In this document: positions 11,170-23,458 of the stretch, one piece after another
Numbering within the stretch: position 1 is the stretch's first letter
How the letters are laid out: each line of letters starts with the position of its first letter
Assembly (NCBI GenBank): GCA_039583875.1
Contig: CM077151.1
Coordinates: 111,804,609-111,868,608, forward strand
Reading direction: 5' to 3'
Source: Platanthera guangdongensis
Lineage: Eukaryota > Streptophyta > Magnoliopsida > Asparagales > Orchidaceae
Length of the DNA: 64,000 nt
The notes under the pieces: generated by a model
What the model saw: only the letters and a program-made list of their open reading frames with translations
What the model was told of the DNA's origin: nothing
Database searches by the model: none
Made by a program: the position numbers and the translations under genes

Positions 11170-11668
11170 TGAAAGTGAGGTGTTAGATCTGAAATACTCT
11201 AGAGGGGGGTGTGAATGGAGTATTCTTAAATCCTTTATATCTTTTGATGTAAATAAAAACTGCAGAATAAAATTAATAAAGCATAAACACAACAATTCTA
11301 AAAAGGTACAAACACAGCAAGAACAAAAAGAAAGGGCATCCAGACAACACAAGAAATTATAGTGGTTCCCCAACCTGGGTACATCCACTCTTCTACCACC
11401 CTAGTAAGAAATCCACTCATATTTTTGATCAGTTGCCTGACACCAATGAGCTTTTGATCAGGTGCTCAAAAACCAAACCTCAAGTCTTTTGGTCAGGTGA
11501 CTTGCAACCAGGAATAACTTTTGAAGGGAGTTATAACCCTTTATATAGTGGTGGGATGAGAGATGATATTGTCTTCTCTTTCTCAATATACAACTGAGAA
11601 GACTTAAGTGGAAATGATATTAGCAAAGATCTCCCCCTGAGATGTAGAATGGTTCAGGAAAAACTAGA
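11170..11668 (-). mobile_element. Element A: 3' LTR, terminal fragment
   Basis: 499 bp matching 58490-58990 of the A 5' LTR, including the shared Sirevirus-like LTR end (plus-strand CTCTAGAGGGGGGTG near the terminus). It is interrupted at 11668 by element B. CTAGA at 11664-11668 is the target duplication, with CTGGA at 35914-35918 on the other side of B. Confidence 0.9.
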
Positions 11669-13410
11669 TGAAAGAATTGGTTCCTAAACACCTAAAGGGG
11701 GGGGGGTGAATAGGTGCAATTCCTTTTTCTTATAAGTCATAATATTAATTCAGAAAATTAATAGAAACATATAGTTCTACAGCTATCACAGCACAGAAAA
11801 AACAATACCACACACAATCACCGGTGGAACACTGATTTATAGTGGTTCCCCAAGGTCTGGGTATATCCACTTCCCCCTTCGCCTATATAGCAGTGTGCTA
11901 TATTCGGCCTAACCTCTTTCCTTCTCCTCATATCTGTAGATCTTACCGCTCAGAACCCAAACAAGGCTCCTACAACTCAGAGTGAGTTCACACTCTTACA
12001 GCTCAGGCAATCTGCCCTACCTCAGCCTTCAATAAGGCCTACAACTCAGAGATGAAAATCTCCTACAGCTCAGGCTCTCAGCCTTACCTCAGCCTTCAAC
12101 AAGGCCTACCACTCAGAGAACTTAATCTCCTACAACTCAGCCTTTATAAATCAGGCTTACAACTCAGATATTAAAAAGGTCCTACTGAAAATAGATTTAA
12201 ATTTGAAATTTACCACCACCATGGTTGAGAGAGAAAGGATGGAAGGTTTCTTGATCAGTTCTTGAAAGAATCTGATGTTAGAGATCAACATGTCTTACCT
12301 TTCTTCAAACTTCTAGAATCTGAACACAGTAGGTTTGATCTCCTTTGAAGTTGATCTTCAATCAGCTTCTTTCTTGAAATTCAGAAATAATTCTTAATTC
12401 TTCTTGGCAGACTGGTTCAGAATCTGCACTTAAGAGACTTGTTGATGTAAGTCCCTTTCTTCACTTGAATAGATGGAGCTCTCTCTCTCCAAATTCTTCT
12501 GAAGATTCTTCTGAATTCTTCTTTTAATTCTCTTGACAAACTGAGTAGATCACCACTTGAGAATGTCTTCTTAGATCTTCTTTTGAAAATCTTCTTCTAT
12601 TTTTTGTGTTTATCTCATGTGTATATCTATATTTCTTTTGTTGATAGAGAATGTCTTTATATAGACTTCCTCCATGATAACCGGCTGATTCGATTTCTAA
12701 CGAACTTCTGACAGCTCTAACAGTTGCAGTAGACCGGTTTGTTATGACAGCTGTCAAGTCTTCCAGTCACTTTTTGAAACTTTGTCTCTATCAGCAAGCT
12801 GTTGAATCTAAACTTCATCATGTGTCGACACAAGTAGAAAAAGTGTCGACACAAGCCTTGGTAGTGTCGACATAGCTCCCTTGGTGTTGACACTGCTTCT
12901 CGACACAGCTTCTGTAGAATGAGTCGACACTAGTTCTGTCTGTCGACACAGTCCCTTCTTCTCTTCACAAAAAATCAAATTTGTTGAAATTCTGCTATGT
13001 GTCGACACAAATCCTGTGTGTCAACACAGTTGATGTCGACAAAGCCTTCTATGTGTCGACACTGCCTATGTGTGTCGACACAGTTGATGTCGACTAAGCT
13101 TTTCCGTGTGTCGACACTATCTTTGTGTGTCGACACATTTTCTTTTGGTGTTGACATAGCCTTTCCAAGTGTCGACACAATTGACTCCAGATGTCGACAC
13201 AACATTTCTCCAGTGTCGACACAAGCCTTCATAAGTGTCGACACAGCTTCTTCTGGTGTCGACTCATGGACTTAAAAACTTTTCCTACATTCCTGCATTT
13301 TCTTAACCTGCACATATAAACTCAAAACAACATCTAATACACCTTGATTCATATCATTGAGTAATGTGAGGATTTTCAAATCTGGTACACATTTTCCAAT
13401 GTACCCAACA
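11669..13410 (-). mobile_element. Element B: 3' LTR
   Basis: 1,742 bp, paired with 34160-35913. TATA box TATATAAAG on the minus strand is at 12655-12663. Downstream of it (11960-12180) are about seven repeats of the form CCTACAACTCAG, which would fall in the transcribed R/U5 region. A run of G near 11698 differs in length between the two LTRs. No gene. Confidence 0.9.
12820..13265 (-). repeat. TGTGTCGACACA palindromic array, 3' LTR of B
   Basis: About 20 copies or one-base variants of TGTGTCGACACA (core GTCGAC) within 445 bp, upstream of the TATA box at 12655-12663 on the minus strand. The same array is in the 5' LTR at about 35325-35768 and in the pol-ORF3 spacer at 16400-16700. Confidence 0.95.
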
Positions 13411-13427
13411 ATCTCCCCCTATTTGGA
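13411..13427 (-). promoter_or_regulatory. Polypurine tract of element B
   Basis: Minus strand CAAATAGGGGGAGAT directly precedes the LTR start TGTTGGG. The same arrangement occurs in A (37286-37299) and C (23292-23307). Confidence 0.8.
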
Positions 13428-13673
13428 GAAGTCATAACACTTAGTCAATGATATACACCATTCATAATAAACACACATTATGATGTATAAAAACATTACA
13501 TGACAGGGTAACTTATAAACAAAACATGTATAACATGTCATCACAGAATAATGATGCAAACATAATGAGCATTAATCATTGTTTTGCTTAAACTTTCAAA
13601 AGTTTCTTAACAATAGTTTACATAGATTTTTAAAACTAAGTATTACAATGTTGTAAAATCTAGTTAATCTATT

Positions 13674-16247
13674 CTAAGGCTGATCTGGCTCCTTGATAAC
13701 TATGCATTTTCCTGATTTGATCTCAGCCTGCACAGTAGGTCCAGCATCATCAACAGGTTTCTTTCCTTTCAAAACTTTCTGCTTCTATTTTTGAGCCTTT
13801 ATCCTTTGCCTTTCAAAATAGTAAAAAGGCATTGGGAAGTACTTGCTAGGCTCCTGAGCATTAGGAGATAGCTTCCCAGCTTTTGCCTTTCTTCTATATT
13901 GTAGAATGACTTCCTGCCTAGCTTCATGCTTGTTCCATTCTTGCTCAGCATACCATTTACCCCTTTCATGGGTCTTGTCCTTCACAGCCTTCCAGGCAGT
14001 CAATATAATATTCCTGGAAGTTGGGTTCCATTGCTCAAAATCAGGCTTCAACTCAGCCTATTCTCCGAACCTTTTATTAGATAATAGAGCTTCCTTCTGA
14101 GCTTCCTTGGCAGCCTCTGACATTTCCACTTTCTCAATAATAATATTGTCAACCTCCTGTGGAGGACTGTACATTGACTGTACTTCTTGTTGAATCATAT
14201 CAAAATCTGCTGGAGGGTAAATGACCTGAGCAACTTCAGGTTGATCACCTTCAAAATAAGCAGGTTGTACACCTGACTCAGCTACATTATCATCATCACA
14301 TAGGGGTGGATATCCGAGGGTGGCTCTGATGCTATTAGATATCCATTTAGCATGATTTGAGCCTGCTTTGACTAACACTCTCTCCCCCTTTATGACTTCT
14401 CTCTCAATATGAGCTCTGAGGTCATCTTTCTGAAATCTTACTTGGTTATCTAGATAATTAACACCACCTTTATAAAATGACCTTAGTTTCAGTAGCTGAT
14501 CAGAAATGATCTTTTGAGAATTCTTAATAGCTGTTTGTACAGCAGCTAGTTCTTCCTGTAATTTTTTATCAAAATCTGACCTGTCTTTAGCCCTTGCCTC
14601 AGTCAGGGCAGTAGCAGTATTCTTTAATTCTGTAATAATCACATTATGTGATTCAGTCAGATTGTCATTCATTGTTAGTTGATTTTCTAGGACATAACCT
14701 TGTTTAACATCAATATCATCAACTTGAGTCTTTATTGCTCGTTGTTGCTTGGTAAGATAGACTACAACATTGCCACCTTTGTGGAAGCAATCTGTCATTT
14801 CCTTCTTGTTCTGATTTACTTCAAATATTATAGATTTAATATCTTGAGATAATGAGAACTGTATTTCATTATGTCTCACGTCCATATACTTTTCCATGGC
14901 TACTCTTTGTTCATCTAATTTGAATTGCAAAGATACCAGTAAGGAGCTATAATCTTGTGCAGGAACTGGTTGTGGAGCAGTTTGCAATCCCCTTTTATAG
15001 CTTTGGATTCTTCTTTTGAAAACCATCAGCTTTCTCTTCTTTGCTTGAGTTTCTGATTCATCTTCAGAAGCTAAGGTACTTGCTATATCAACTCTTTTCT
15101 AAGGACTAGGAGGCAGTTCCTTTTCATTCCTAGTTTTCTCCCCCTCATTTCCAGCTTGCTCCCCCTCAGTTCTTACTTGTTCTATATCAGGGAACAACTC
15201 TTCAAGGGTAAACTATTGTTGAGGTTGGACTGGAGGCACTCTTAACTCTGGAGCATTAGCAGCTGTAGATGTATCCTCCATGATAACATCATGTGCTTGA
15301 TTGTTGAGTTGAGTGGTCTGGTCAACATCAACCAAAGTCACAGTTAGTGTTTCATCCTCATTATTGAAAATTGTTTGATTATCTTCTTGGATTACCTCAA
15401 GAATAGTTTGAGTAGCCATTTCACTTTCTAAGTGTGTTGGCACTTCCTCAAGATGAGGCTCCCCCTGCACCTGAGCATCATCTGTAATGTCTTGTGCAGG
15501 AGATTTTTCAGCAATCTCTGACCTATCTTCATCAGGCATGTCCTTTGTTAGGACTCTATCCCATCTGGAGATTATCCTTATATCCATTCTTCTCATGTGG
15601 TTGATCTTAGAACCAGTAATATGTTCTATTACTTCTGGAATTGTTCCAGCCAAGTATAGACTCATGATTGTTCCCAGATTTGGCTTCTTGATACATTCCT
15701 TAATCTTTTCAAAGATTACTACAGACCAATCTGTGTTCAGTCTGAAGATAATCCTAGTCATCAGGCTGAACATATAGGCTGAAACCCTATCATGTACCCC
15801 TGGCTTGCAGAGAATGACCTTTCCAACCACTTCAGAAAGGAATTTTCCTTGCAGATTCATCCCTTTCCTGTTCATTGCAGATCCAATCTTCTTGGTGGGA
15901 TCAAATCCACACCACTGGAGTGCTTCCCTGGTCTTAGTAGAGGTAACTTCTTCATCTTCTTGAGTTTTGGGCAGATGAAGAGTTTTTCGTATGATCTTCA
16001 TGGTGAGTTTGATTTTATTACCCTAGATTGAAGACCTAATCTTTAATCTAGTAGAATCCTTAGTTGCAGCTCCATAGAACTCAAGGATTTCCTTCTTCCA
16101 TATCTTAGTAGGTTCGGATACCAGAAATTCCAAACCATTCGCAGTAATTAGGGTAATTACTGTTTTAATCTCGAGTTCCGCATTATCAAAAGCGTTGCGA
16201 ACCAGCTCATATCCTTCGTTGACGTTATCTTCAAGCTTTGGCGCCAC
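13674..16247 (-). pseudogene. Element B third ORF (post-pol, unknown function)
   Basis: One minus-strand frame runs from about 16313 to the TAG at 13674, interrupted by five in-frame stops near 16023, 15213, 15102, 14058 and 13785, all TAG. It lies after pol in the position of the env-like gene of SIRE elements and is homologous to the third ORFs of A and C. The shared block reads LSEVVGKVILCKPGVHDR, then a hydrophobic stretch, then F..IKECIKKPN, against LADVVGKVVLAKHSAHD and LIKKKINKS in C. After an acidic, Gln/Thr-rich middle comes a predicted coiled coil (around 14950-14650). There is no ATG at the expected start; the position matching the A and C initiators reads GTG at 16247. No signal peptide or membrane segment is evident. 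Function is unknown. Confidence 0.65.
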
Positions 16248-16718
16248 TGGGGTTGAGATAGATCTTCGATTGAGAAGAGAGAATTTGTCGACACGAGAAT
16301 CTAGTCTCAACAAAAATCTGGAGAGCGTGTCGACAGGGTTTGTTCTTGACCTATTTATATGTGTCTAAACATTGAAGGTCAAAAGGCGCGTCAAAATTCT
16401 CTTAATGTGTCAACACAGTTGAAATGTGTCGACACAGACTTCTAATGTCTCGACAGAAGTGTTGACTTCTATATGTCGACACCAATTGATGATGTGTCGA
16501 CACAGACATTCTTATCAGTTCGACAGAAATTCTGTGTTGACTCTAATTCTAAGTGTCGACACAACTTCTGGATGTGTCGACACAACTGCTCTGAAGTGTC
16601 GACACCAATTTTCTAGATGTGTCGACACCACTTTCCTGGAGTGTCGACACCAACTACTATGTGTCGACACAGACAACTTTTTGTGTCGACACAATTTTAC
16701 TTAGCCAAATTTGTTAAA
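16248..16718 (-). promoter_or_regulatory. Element B pol-ORF3 spacer: palindromic array plus TATA box (candidate internal promoter)
   Basis: About 15 copies or variants of TGTGTCGACACA fill 16400-16700, the same motif as in the B LTRs. On the minus strand they are followed by TATAAATAGG at 16350-16359, about 110 nt before the position homologous to the ORF3 start. This repeats the U3 order (array, then TATA). Promoter activity is inferred, not shown. Confidence 0.65.
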
Positions 16719-19700
16719 CTAATTTATGTTCATCATTCCTAATTCAATTTTGAAATTATTGAATTTAGTTTCATCTAATGACTTAGTGAACATGTCAGCA
16801 ATTTGTAAATCTATATTAACAAATTCTAAAGAAATATCTTCTTTCTCTACATGATCTCTAAGAAAATAGTACCTTATTTCTATATGCTTTGTTCTACTAT
16901 GAGAAACATGATTATGTCAATAGAAATAGCACTAGTAGAATCACATAATAATGGAGTTCTACTTACCTGAATATCATAATCTTCTAGCTGATGTTGTATC
17001 CACAACAGCTTTGCACAATAACTTCCTGCAGCAACATACTCAGACTCAACTGTGTAAATTGCCACACTAGTCTGCTTCTTACAGCTCCATGACACCAATC
17101 TTTCTCCTAGAAATTGACAGGTGTCTGTTGTGCTTTTCCTATCTACTTTACATCCTACAAAGTCTGCATCTAAATAGCCTATTAGTAGAAAATCTCTATT
17201 CCTAGGATACCAAAGGCCTAGATTAGGTGTTCCCTTAAGATATCTCAAAATCCTTTTGACAGCAGTATAATGAGATTCTTTAGGGCAGGATTGGTACCTA
17301 GCACAAACACATGTAGCATACATTATGTCAGGTCTACTAGCAGTCAGATAAAGGAGGGTGCCAACTATTCCTATATACAAAGACTCATCTACAGGTTTCC
17401 CTGCATCATCTTTTCTTAGAGACATACTTGTCCCCATTGGAGTTCTCATGGTAGTGGATGACTCCATACCATACTTCTTAATTAACTCCTGGGTGAACTT
17501 AGACTGGGATATGGACAGTCCATCATCAGTCTGTCTTACTTGGAGTCCCAAGAAGAACTTAAGTTCTCCCATGCTGATCATCTCAAACTTCTCTTGCATA
17601 AGTTTAGCAAACTTCCTACAAAGGTTGTTTTCAGTAGAACCAAATATTATGTCATCAACATATATTTAGACTAGAATGATCTTTCCTTTGGATTTTGTAA
17701 GGAATAGAGTCTTGTCTATTTTCCCCCTTGAAAATTTGTTCTCAATGAGGAAAGTAGACAGGGTTTCATACCAAGCACTTGGTGCTTGTTTCAACCCATA
17801 TAAAGCTTTCCTAAGTTTATAAACATAATTAGAATTGAGTGGATCAATAAAACCTGAGGGTTGTTCTACATAAACCTCCTCTTTTAAGTCTCGAATTAAG
17901 AATGCTGACTTAACATCCATTTGGAACACTTTGAAGCCTTGATATGCTGCATAGGCAAGGAATAGCCTTATTGCTTCCAACCTTGCCACTGGACAAAAAG
18001 TCTGATCAAAGTCTATGCCCTCTTCCTGCCTGTATCCTTTGGCAACTAGTCTTGCCTTGTTCTTCACTATGATCCCACTCTCATCAAGCTTTTTTCTATA
18101 AATCCACTTTGTCCCTATGACATTGTGGCCCTTTGGTTTTGGAACCAAATCCCAGACCTTATACCTTCTGAATTGATTTAACTCCTCCTGCATAGCATTA
18201 ATCCAGTGTGGGTCTTGAATAGCTTCTTCAAATCTCTTGGGTTCCAGTTGAGATAAGAAGCTTGAGCAAAGAACTGTGTTTAAGTTCTTGCTTCTTGTTT
18301 GTACTACATATCTTGGATCACCAATGCTCTGGTGTGTAGGATGATCCTTTAAATGTCTAACTGCTGGAGGTAATCTATCAACAGTTTGACCTTCTTCAAT
18401 CTATTCATTATGCTGCACCTCATGGTCTTCATCATCCTCTTGAGCGTTTTGTACTCCCACTGGACAGCAACTACCATTTTCCTCATCCTGCTTTGCAGTT
18501 GGATCTTCTCTGATAGTAAGCTGGTCCATCTTCTGCTGTATACTTGTAGAGCTACAAGAACTACTAGGCAACTCACTATTAATAAGTCTAGATTCATCAA
18601 ATATGACATGAACAGAATCTTCTAGAACTTGAGTAGCCAAATTATAGACTCTACAAGCCTTACTATTATTGCTGTACCCAACAAATATCCCATCTTGGGA
18701 TTTGGCAGCAAACTTAGTTATGTGAGACTTGCCATTGTTAAGCACATAGCACTTGCAACCAAAGATCCTAAAATAGGATAAGTTTGGTTTTCTGCCTTTC
18801 ATAACCTCATAGGGTGTCATTTTGTGGATTTTGGTGATGGAAGCTCTATTGAGCACATGACATGCAGTGTTTACTGCCTCAGCCCAGAAATATTCTGGGT
18901 GAGTAGTGTCACTCAATAGTGTTCTTCCAGCCTCAATCAATGTCCTATTCTTTCTTTCAGCAATGCCATTTTGCTGAGGTGTTTTAGGTGAGGAGAATTC
19001 CTGATGAATCCCAAATTCCCCACACAACCTTGTCATACTTTCAGATTGGAATTCAGTTCCATGGTCACTTCTGATTTTGACCACTGAACTATATAATTCA
19101 TTTTGAATTTGTTTGACAAAATTACAGAGGGCATTTGGGGTTTCAGATTTCTGTCTCAGAAAGAATACCCATGAAAATCTAGAATAGTCATCTACAACCA
19201 CAAAATTGTAGACCTTCCTACCTAGACTATGAACTGGCATAGGACCAAATAAATCCATATGCAAGAGGTATAAGCACCTCACTGAGTCTTTGGTTTCTAG
19301 TCTATGAAAGGAGGATCTGGTTTGCTTACCTTTTTGACAAGCTGAGCATATTCCATCCTTAAAGCACTTAACTTGAGGACCATTCCTCACTAAATCTTTA
19401 CTAAAGAGTTGGCCAATAGTCTTGTAGTTAAGATGAGCTAGCCTATTGTGCCATTTGACACAATGAGAGGCCTTCTCATCAGCCACAAGACAGATAAGAG
19501 AATTTTTATTCTCACTCTCAAAGTTTAGGCATTACACATTTCTTTTTCTATAGCCAGTCAATATGACTTTTTGATCACTTGACCTCTTGATATGACACCC
19601 ATTCTTGATAAATGAAATGTCATATCCAAGATCACTCAGCTGGCTTATGCTTATTAGGTTGTGTTTCAAACCCTTCACATAAGCCACTTGAGTGATAGTG

Positions 19701-19891
19701 ATTAAGTTGTTAGAAATGTTACCAAACCCTTTGATGACTCCTTTTTCAGAACCACCAAAGATTACTTTAGGCACATTCAATATTGGTGAGTAGTCCTTCA
19801 GTAATCCTCTTGTTCCAGTCATATGCCTGGAATATCCACTGTCCAAGTACCATATAGGGGCAAGACAACTTGGACTCACCTGCAACAAAGA
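16719..19891 (-). pseudogene. Element B pol (protease, integrase, reverse transcriptase, RNase H)
   Basis: Ty1-copia domain order on the minus strand. Protease: WYLDSGYSRHMTG near 19848, with D-S-G intact. Integrase: zinc finger (HNRLAHLN then CSACQKGKQ), then HMDLFGP, IRSDHGTEF and NGIAERKNRTL carrying the D, D, E triad. Reverse transcriptase: QMDVKSAF, then IYVDDIIFG at about 17662-17636. RNase H: LDADFVGCKVDRKST, then VESEYVAAGSYC. One frame holds throughout until a small frameshift near 16925; stops lie at about 19529 (TAA), 18398 (TAG) and 17663 (TAA, just before YVDD). The natural terminus is the TAG at 16719. It would process, copy and integrate the element; this copy is inactive. Confidence 0.85.
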
Positions 19892-21751
19892 TTACTTAAC
19901 CTCAGAACCCAAATAACTTTTGGGTCCTTGTTTCAAGTTAGCCTGAAACTTGACAAATCTGCATGCAGCTCTTCTAACAGGTAGACTGTTATTCTTCCTG
20001 ACACTGGTGTTGTGCCAACAGTCTAAGGCATAATGGCATATCTTGCTACAGCACTAGCACTCATACTTATTATACATCTTTTTAGGTACAATCTTAGCTG
20101 TATTGTTGGCAACAGATCTTTTGTTTTGTGCTGGGGCTTTGCCTTTATTATTGGACTGGGCAGCCCATGCAGTTCCATTAAAGCCTAATCCTGTCTTACC
20201 CTTTTAAGACACAAAGTCATCAATTAAGGGGAGGACAGATTTTGGCTTAGAGAAACTAGTCACTATTTCCTTCTCTTTCTGAAGTCTGTCTTCCAGACTT
20301 TTGATCTGATCATTTTTGAATGTGATTGTACCCAACTAAATAACAGTTATGTTCTTCAGCTTGGCAATCTCATTCATCTTTTGATCCAGCAGCTTTTCTG
20401 AATCCGATGCAGCCAACTTAAGAGCTGCAATTTCCTTAGCCTGATTTTTTGCCTGGTTTTTGCTTCTCTTGAGTGCCTGCAACAAATCCACATATTCATC
20501 TATAAGCTAATGAATATCTCCTTCAGATTCAGACCCATCTTCATCTATTGATGCAGATGCAATTGATTCTGACCCAGTGTAGTAATCATAATCTATAGAT
20601 AAACTTTTTACCTTACTGGGAACAGGTTGATCCTGACACTGGTCTTCTTCAGACACAACCATCAGTCCTTTACACTGATGGTCTTCTTGTTCATTGATAG
20701 AGTCCAGTAATTTCAAAAACTCATCCTCTTCTTCTGTTGCAAACAAACCAATATAGGCCTCGGCCTCAGATTCAGACTCTGAAGTTGATTGATCTGTCCA
20801 ACTTTTCTCTTTCTTAGCTACCAAGGATTTCTCCTTCTTGCTCTTGTGCTGATACTTCCTTTTATCAGCAGACTCCTTCCTTTTGTCTGTACAGTCAGCC
20901 ACAACATGTTCAGGTTTGTTGCAGCAATAGCAAATAATCTTTGATTTAGTTGACTTGCTAGGCTTTGTCCCACTCCTATCCTTCCTGAATGATTTCCTCT
21001 TCTGATAATAGTCATCCTTGGACTGAGATGAGGATGGCTTAGACCTCCACTGCTTCATTTTTAAGAATCTCTGAAACTGCCTTGTGAAGCAGCAAAGTCT
21101 TCATCAGAATTACTCCTGTCTGAACTGTGATTATCAGAATTTTCTGAGATCACTTCTGCAGCTTTCTTATGAGAAGATGAAGACATCCTCCTATTCTTCC
21201 TTGTGGCTTCTACCTTGAAGGCCACTGACTTATCTCTATAGTCAACCTTTGTATTTTTCACTTCCTCCATTCTGGCCAACAGCTGCATCTCATAAGATAG
21301 CAATTTGTCAAACAGTGTTGGAGGTGAAATTTCTGCCAGTCTGGCCACTTCCCTTATGGCACAGATCTTTGAATCCCAATCCTTAGTCAAAGACCTAAGG
21401 AATTTGTCATTCAACTCATATATACTGAAGATTCTTCCATAGGACATTAGTTCATTTACAATTATATAGAACTTCTTATAACATTCAGTTATGCTATCAG
21501 ACTTGACTTGTCTGAAACTCTCATATTCTTGATTAAGCATAGACTTTCTATCTTGCCTAACCTCTTCAGAACCCTCCATGTAGACAATCAATGTGTCACA
21601 CATCTCCTTGGAGGTTTTTCAGTGAATCAAATTCTAGAATGTTGAGTCATCTATGACACTCACTATAATATTTTGTGCTCTTTTATCCATTGTAGACAAG
21701 ATGATCACATCCTTAGTCATTTCTGAAAAATCCTTTGGAATCCTTTGATTA
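19892..21751 (-). pseudogene. Element B gag, main part
   Basis: Continues the gag N-terminus at 33901-34043 after the C insertion (TSD GATTA 21747-21751 / 33896-33900). The capsid-like part runs from about 21600 (YESFRQVKSDS, then ELNDKFLRSL.KDWDSK). A zinc knuckle CYCCNKPEHVVADC (C-X2-C-X4-H-X4-C) lies near 20950. Acidic and coiled-coil stretches follow, then a second knuckle near 20055 with a stop inside it. A frameshift near 21085 and stops at 20507, about 20335, 20205 and 20057 break it. The gag end at 19892-19894 (TAA after GPK...VK) is in frame with pol and falls at the same place as the gag stops of A and C. Confidence 0.75.
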
Positions 21752-23291
21752 TGAAAGTGCAGCTAGATCTGATATACTCTAGAGGGGGGTGAATAGAGTA
21801 TATGGTGCTTGAAAACTTTTTACAACAATTGTTGTAATTCTGAGTGAACAGGGAAGCAACTATTAATTCTAATCACAAAATAACCTACAACAGAAATTAA
21901 TCACAGATCTAAACTAATCACAAAACAATCACAGCCAGAAACAAAAGATAAAGACAAGCAAGCCAGAAGACACAAGGAGCTATAGTGGTTCCCCTAAACT
22001 TGGGTACATCCACTCTTCTACCACCCTAGGTAGGAATCCACTGCAGGATGAGTTGATCAGGTGTCCTGGGCACCAATAAGCTTTTGATAAGGTGCTCAAA
22101 AACCAAATCAGATTTTTTGATCAGGTGTCTTGCCACCAATGAGCTTTTGACAAGGTGCTCAAAAACCAAGCTCAAACTTTTGAAGTGAGTTTGAAAAACC
22201 CTTTACAGAGATGGGAATAAGAGAATGATGAAAGTCTTCTCTTTCTCAGATCAGCTGAGAAGACTATGTGGATTTAGATGTTGTCAAAGCTCCCCCCGAG
22301 TTCTTGAGATGTTCAGGAAATGAAGCTTTGTTGTAGGGTGAAAGGCCTTCAGAAGTTGATCTCCAGCAAATGATGATTTCAGCAACAGCTGAAATGTTAG
22401 GTGTCTGGAGTCTTTGAAAGATGTTGGCCTTGAACACTTGAGACAAGAAAGATCATAAGATTTCAGAAGGTTTGATCTCCTTGGATGTGTGTTCTTGAGA
22501 GAATTCTTTGAGACAGAGAATATTTTGTTCTTGTTCTTCTTGTCTGTGTACTTAGTTCTAAGTGATAGAGAGATTCCAAAAAAAACTTGTATTTTATTCT
22601 CTGGTACTGAATAGAAAATCATCCTCTGTCAAGAATAGCCGTTGGCCTGTCATTAATTGCATCCTTAATTGCAATTGTCTTCTGGAGGAAAGTCCAAAGA
22701 AACATTCCTTTATAATCCCTTTAAACTTGGTCCAGAATAAATGAAAACGGCTAGAAAATCTTCTGAATTAATTGCTGAATAACTCCTTAACTGATCTGAA
22801 TTTCAATCTTGAAAAATCCTTTAACTCATCAGAAAATGTCGAACTGAGCTCTGCTATCGTCGAACTGAGCTCAGCGATATGGACTTATACAACAACAAAA
22901 ATCGTCGATCTGAGCTCAAAGATCATTGAACTGAGCTCAGAGATAGAGATCCAATATTGAGTCAAGATCGTCGAACGGAGCTCGAAGGTCGTCGAATGGA
23001 GTTCGACGATTTGTTGAAGTTAAGCTCAGCGATCGTCAAATGAAGTTCGATGATCTGTCGAAGTTGAGCTAGACGATCGTCGATTGGAGTTCGACGAATC
23101 GTCGTGCTGAGCTCGATGATATGACTTAGTCTCAAACTGAAAATTCTTGGTCTTGAGGGCAACTTTCAAACCTAGACTTCTAACCCTTAGACTCAATTCT
23201 AATTGACCTTTAGAGCTATACAGGAGGTCAAAAATAGGTTTCCTAGAGACATAGTGATCCTGACCCAAATTAGTAATAGGGTGTTCCAACA
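21752..23291 (-). mobile_element. Element C: 3' LTR
   Basis: 1,540 bp. TATA box TATAAAGG on the minus strand is at 22707-22714. The palindromic array lies at 22838-23120, upstream of it on the minus strand: half-sites ATCGTCGA and TCGACGAT in many inverted pairs. Between 22050 and 22170 a roughly 60-bp segment (CACCAATGAGCTTTTGA...AAGGTGCTCAAAAACC) is present twice. The 5' LTR copy of the array is at 33440-33725. No gene. Confidence 0.9.
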
Positions 23292-23307
23292 ATCTCCCCC
23301 TTTTTGG
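23292..23307 (-). promoter_or_regulatory. Polypurine tract of element C
   Basis: Minus strand CCAAAAAGGGGGAGAT directly before the LTR start TGTTGGAACA. It primes plus-strand synthesis and fixes orientation. Confidence 0.8.
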
Positions 23308-23458
23308 GTTAGGATTACTATTTACAAAATTTGGAAAAATTAAATAACAACATACATAGCAATAATATAGAAAAGTAATAAGCTGGACATTGCAGAACCA
23401 CAGATATATATCATCCCAGATAATAATCAGAAATCAAGATGATTGTCACCTTACATAG

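Noticed and set aside
12820..13265. GTGTCGACAC array as a CRISPR array
   Set aside because: Units are 10-12 bp palindromes with irregular spacing inside an LTR of a plant retrotransposon; no uniform spacers and no cas genes.
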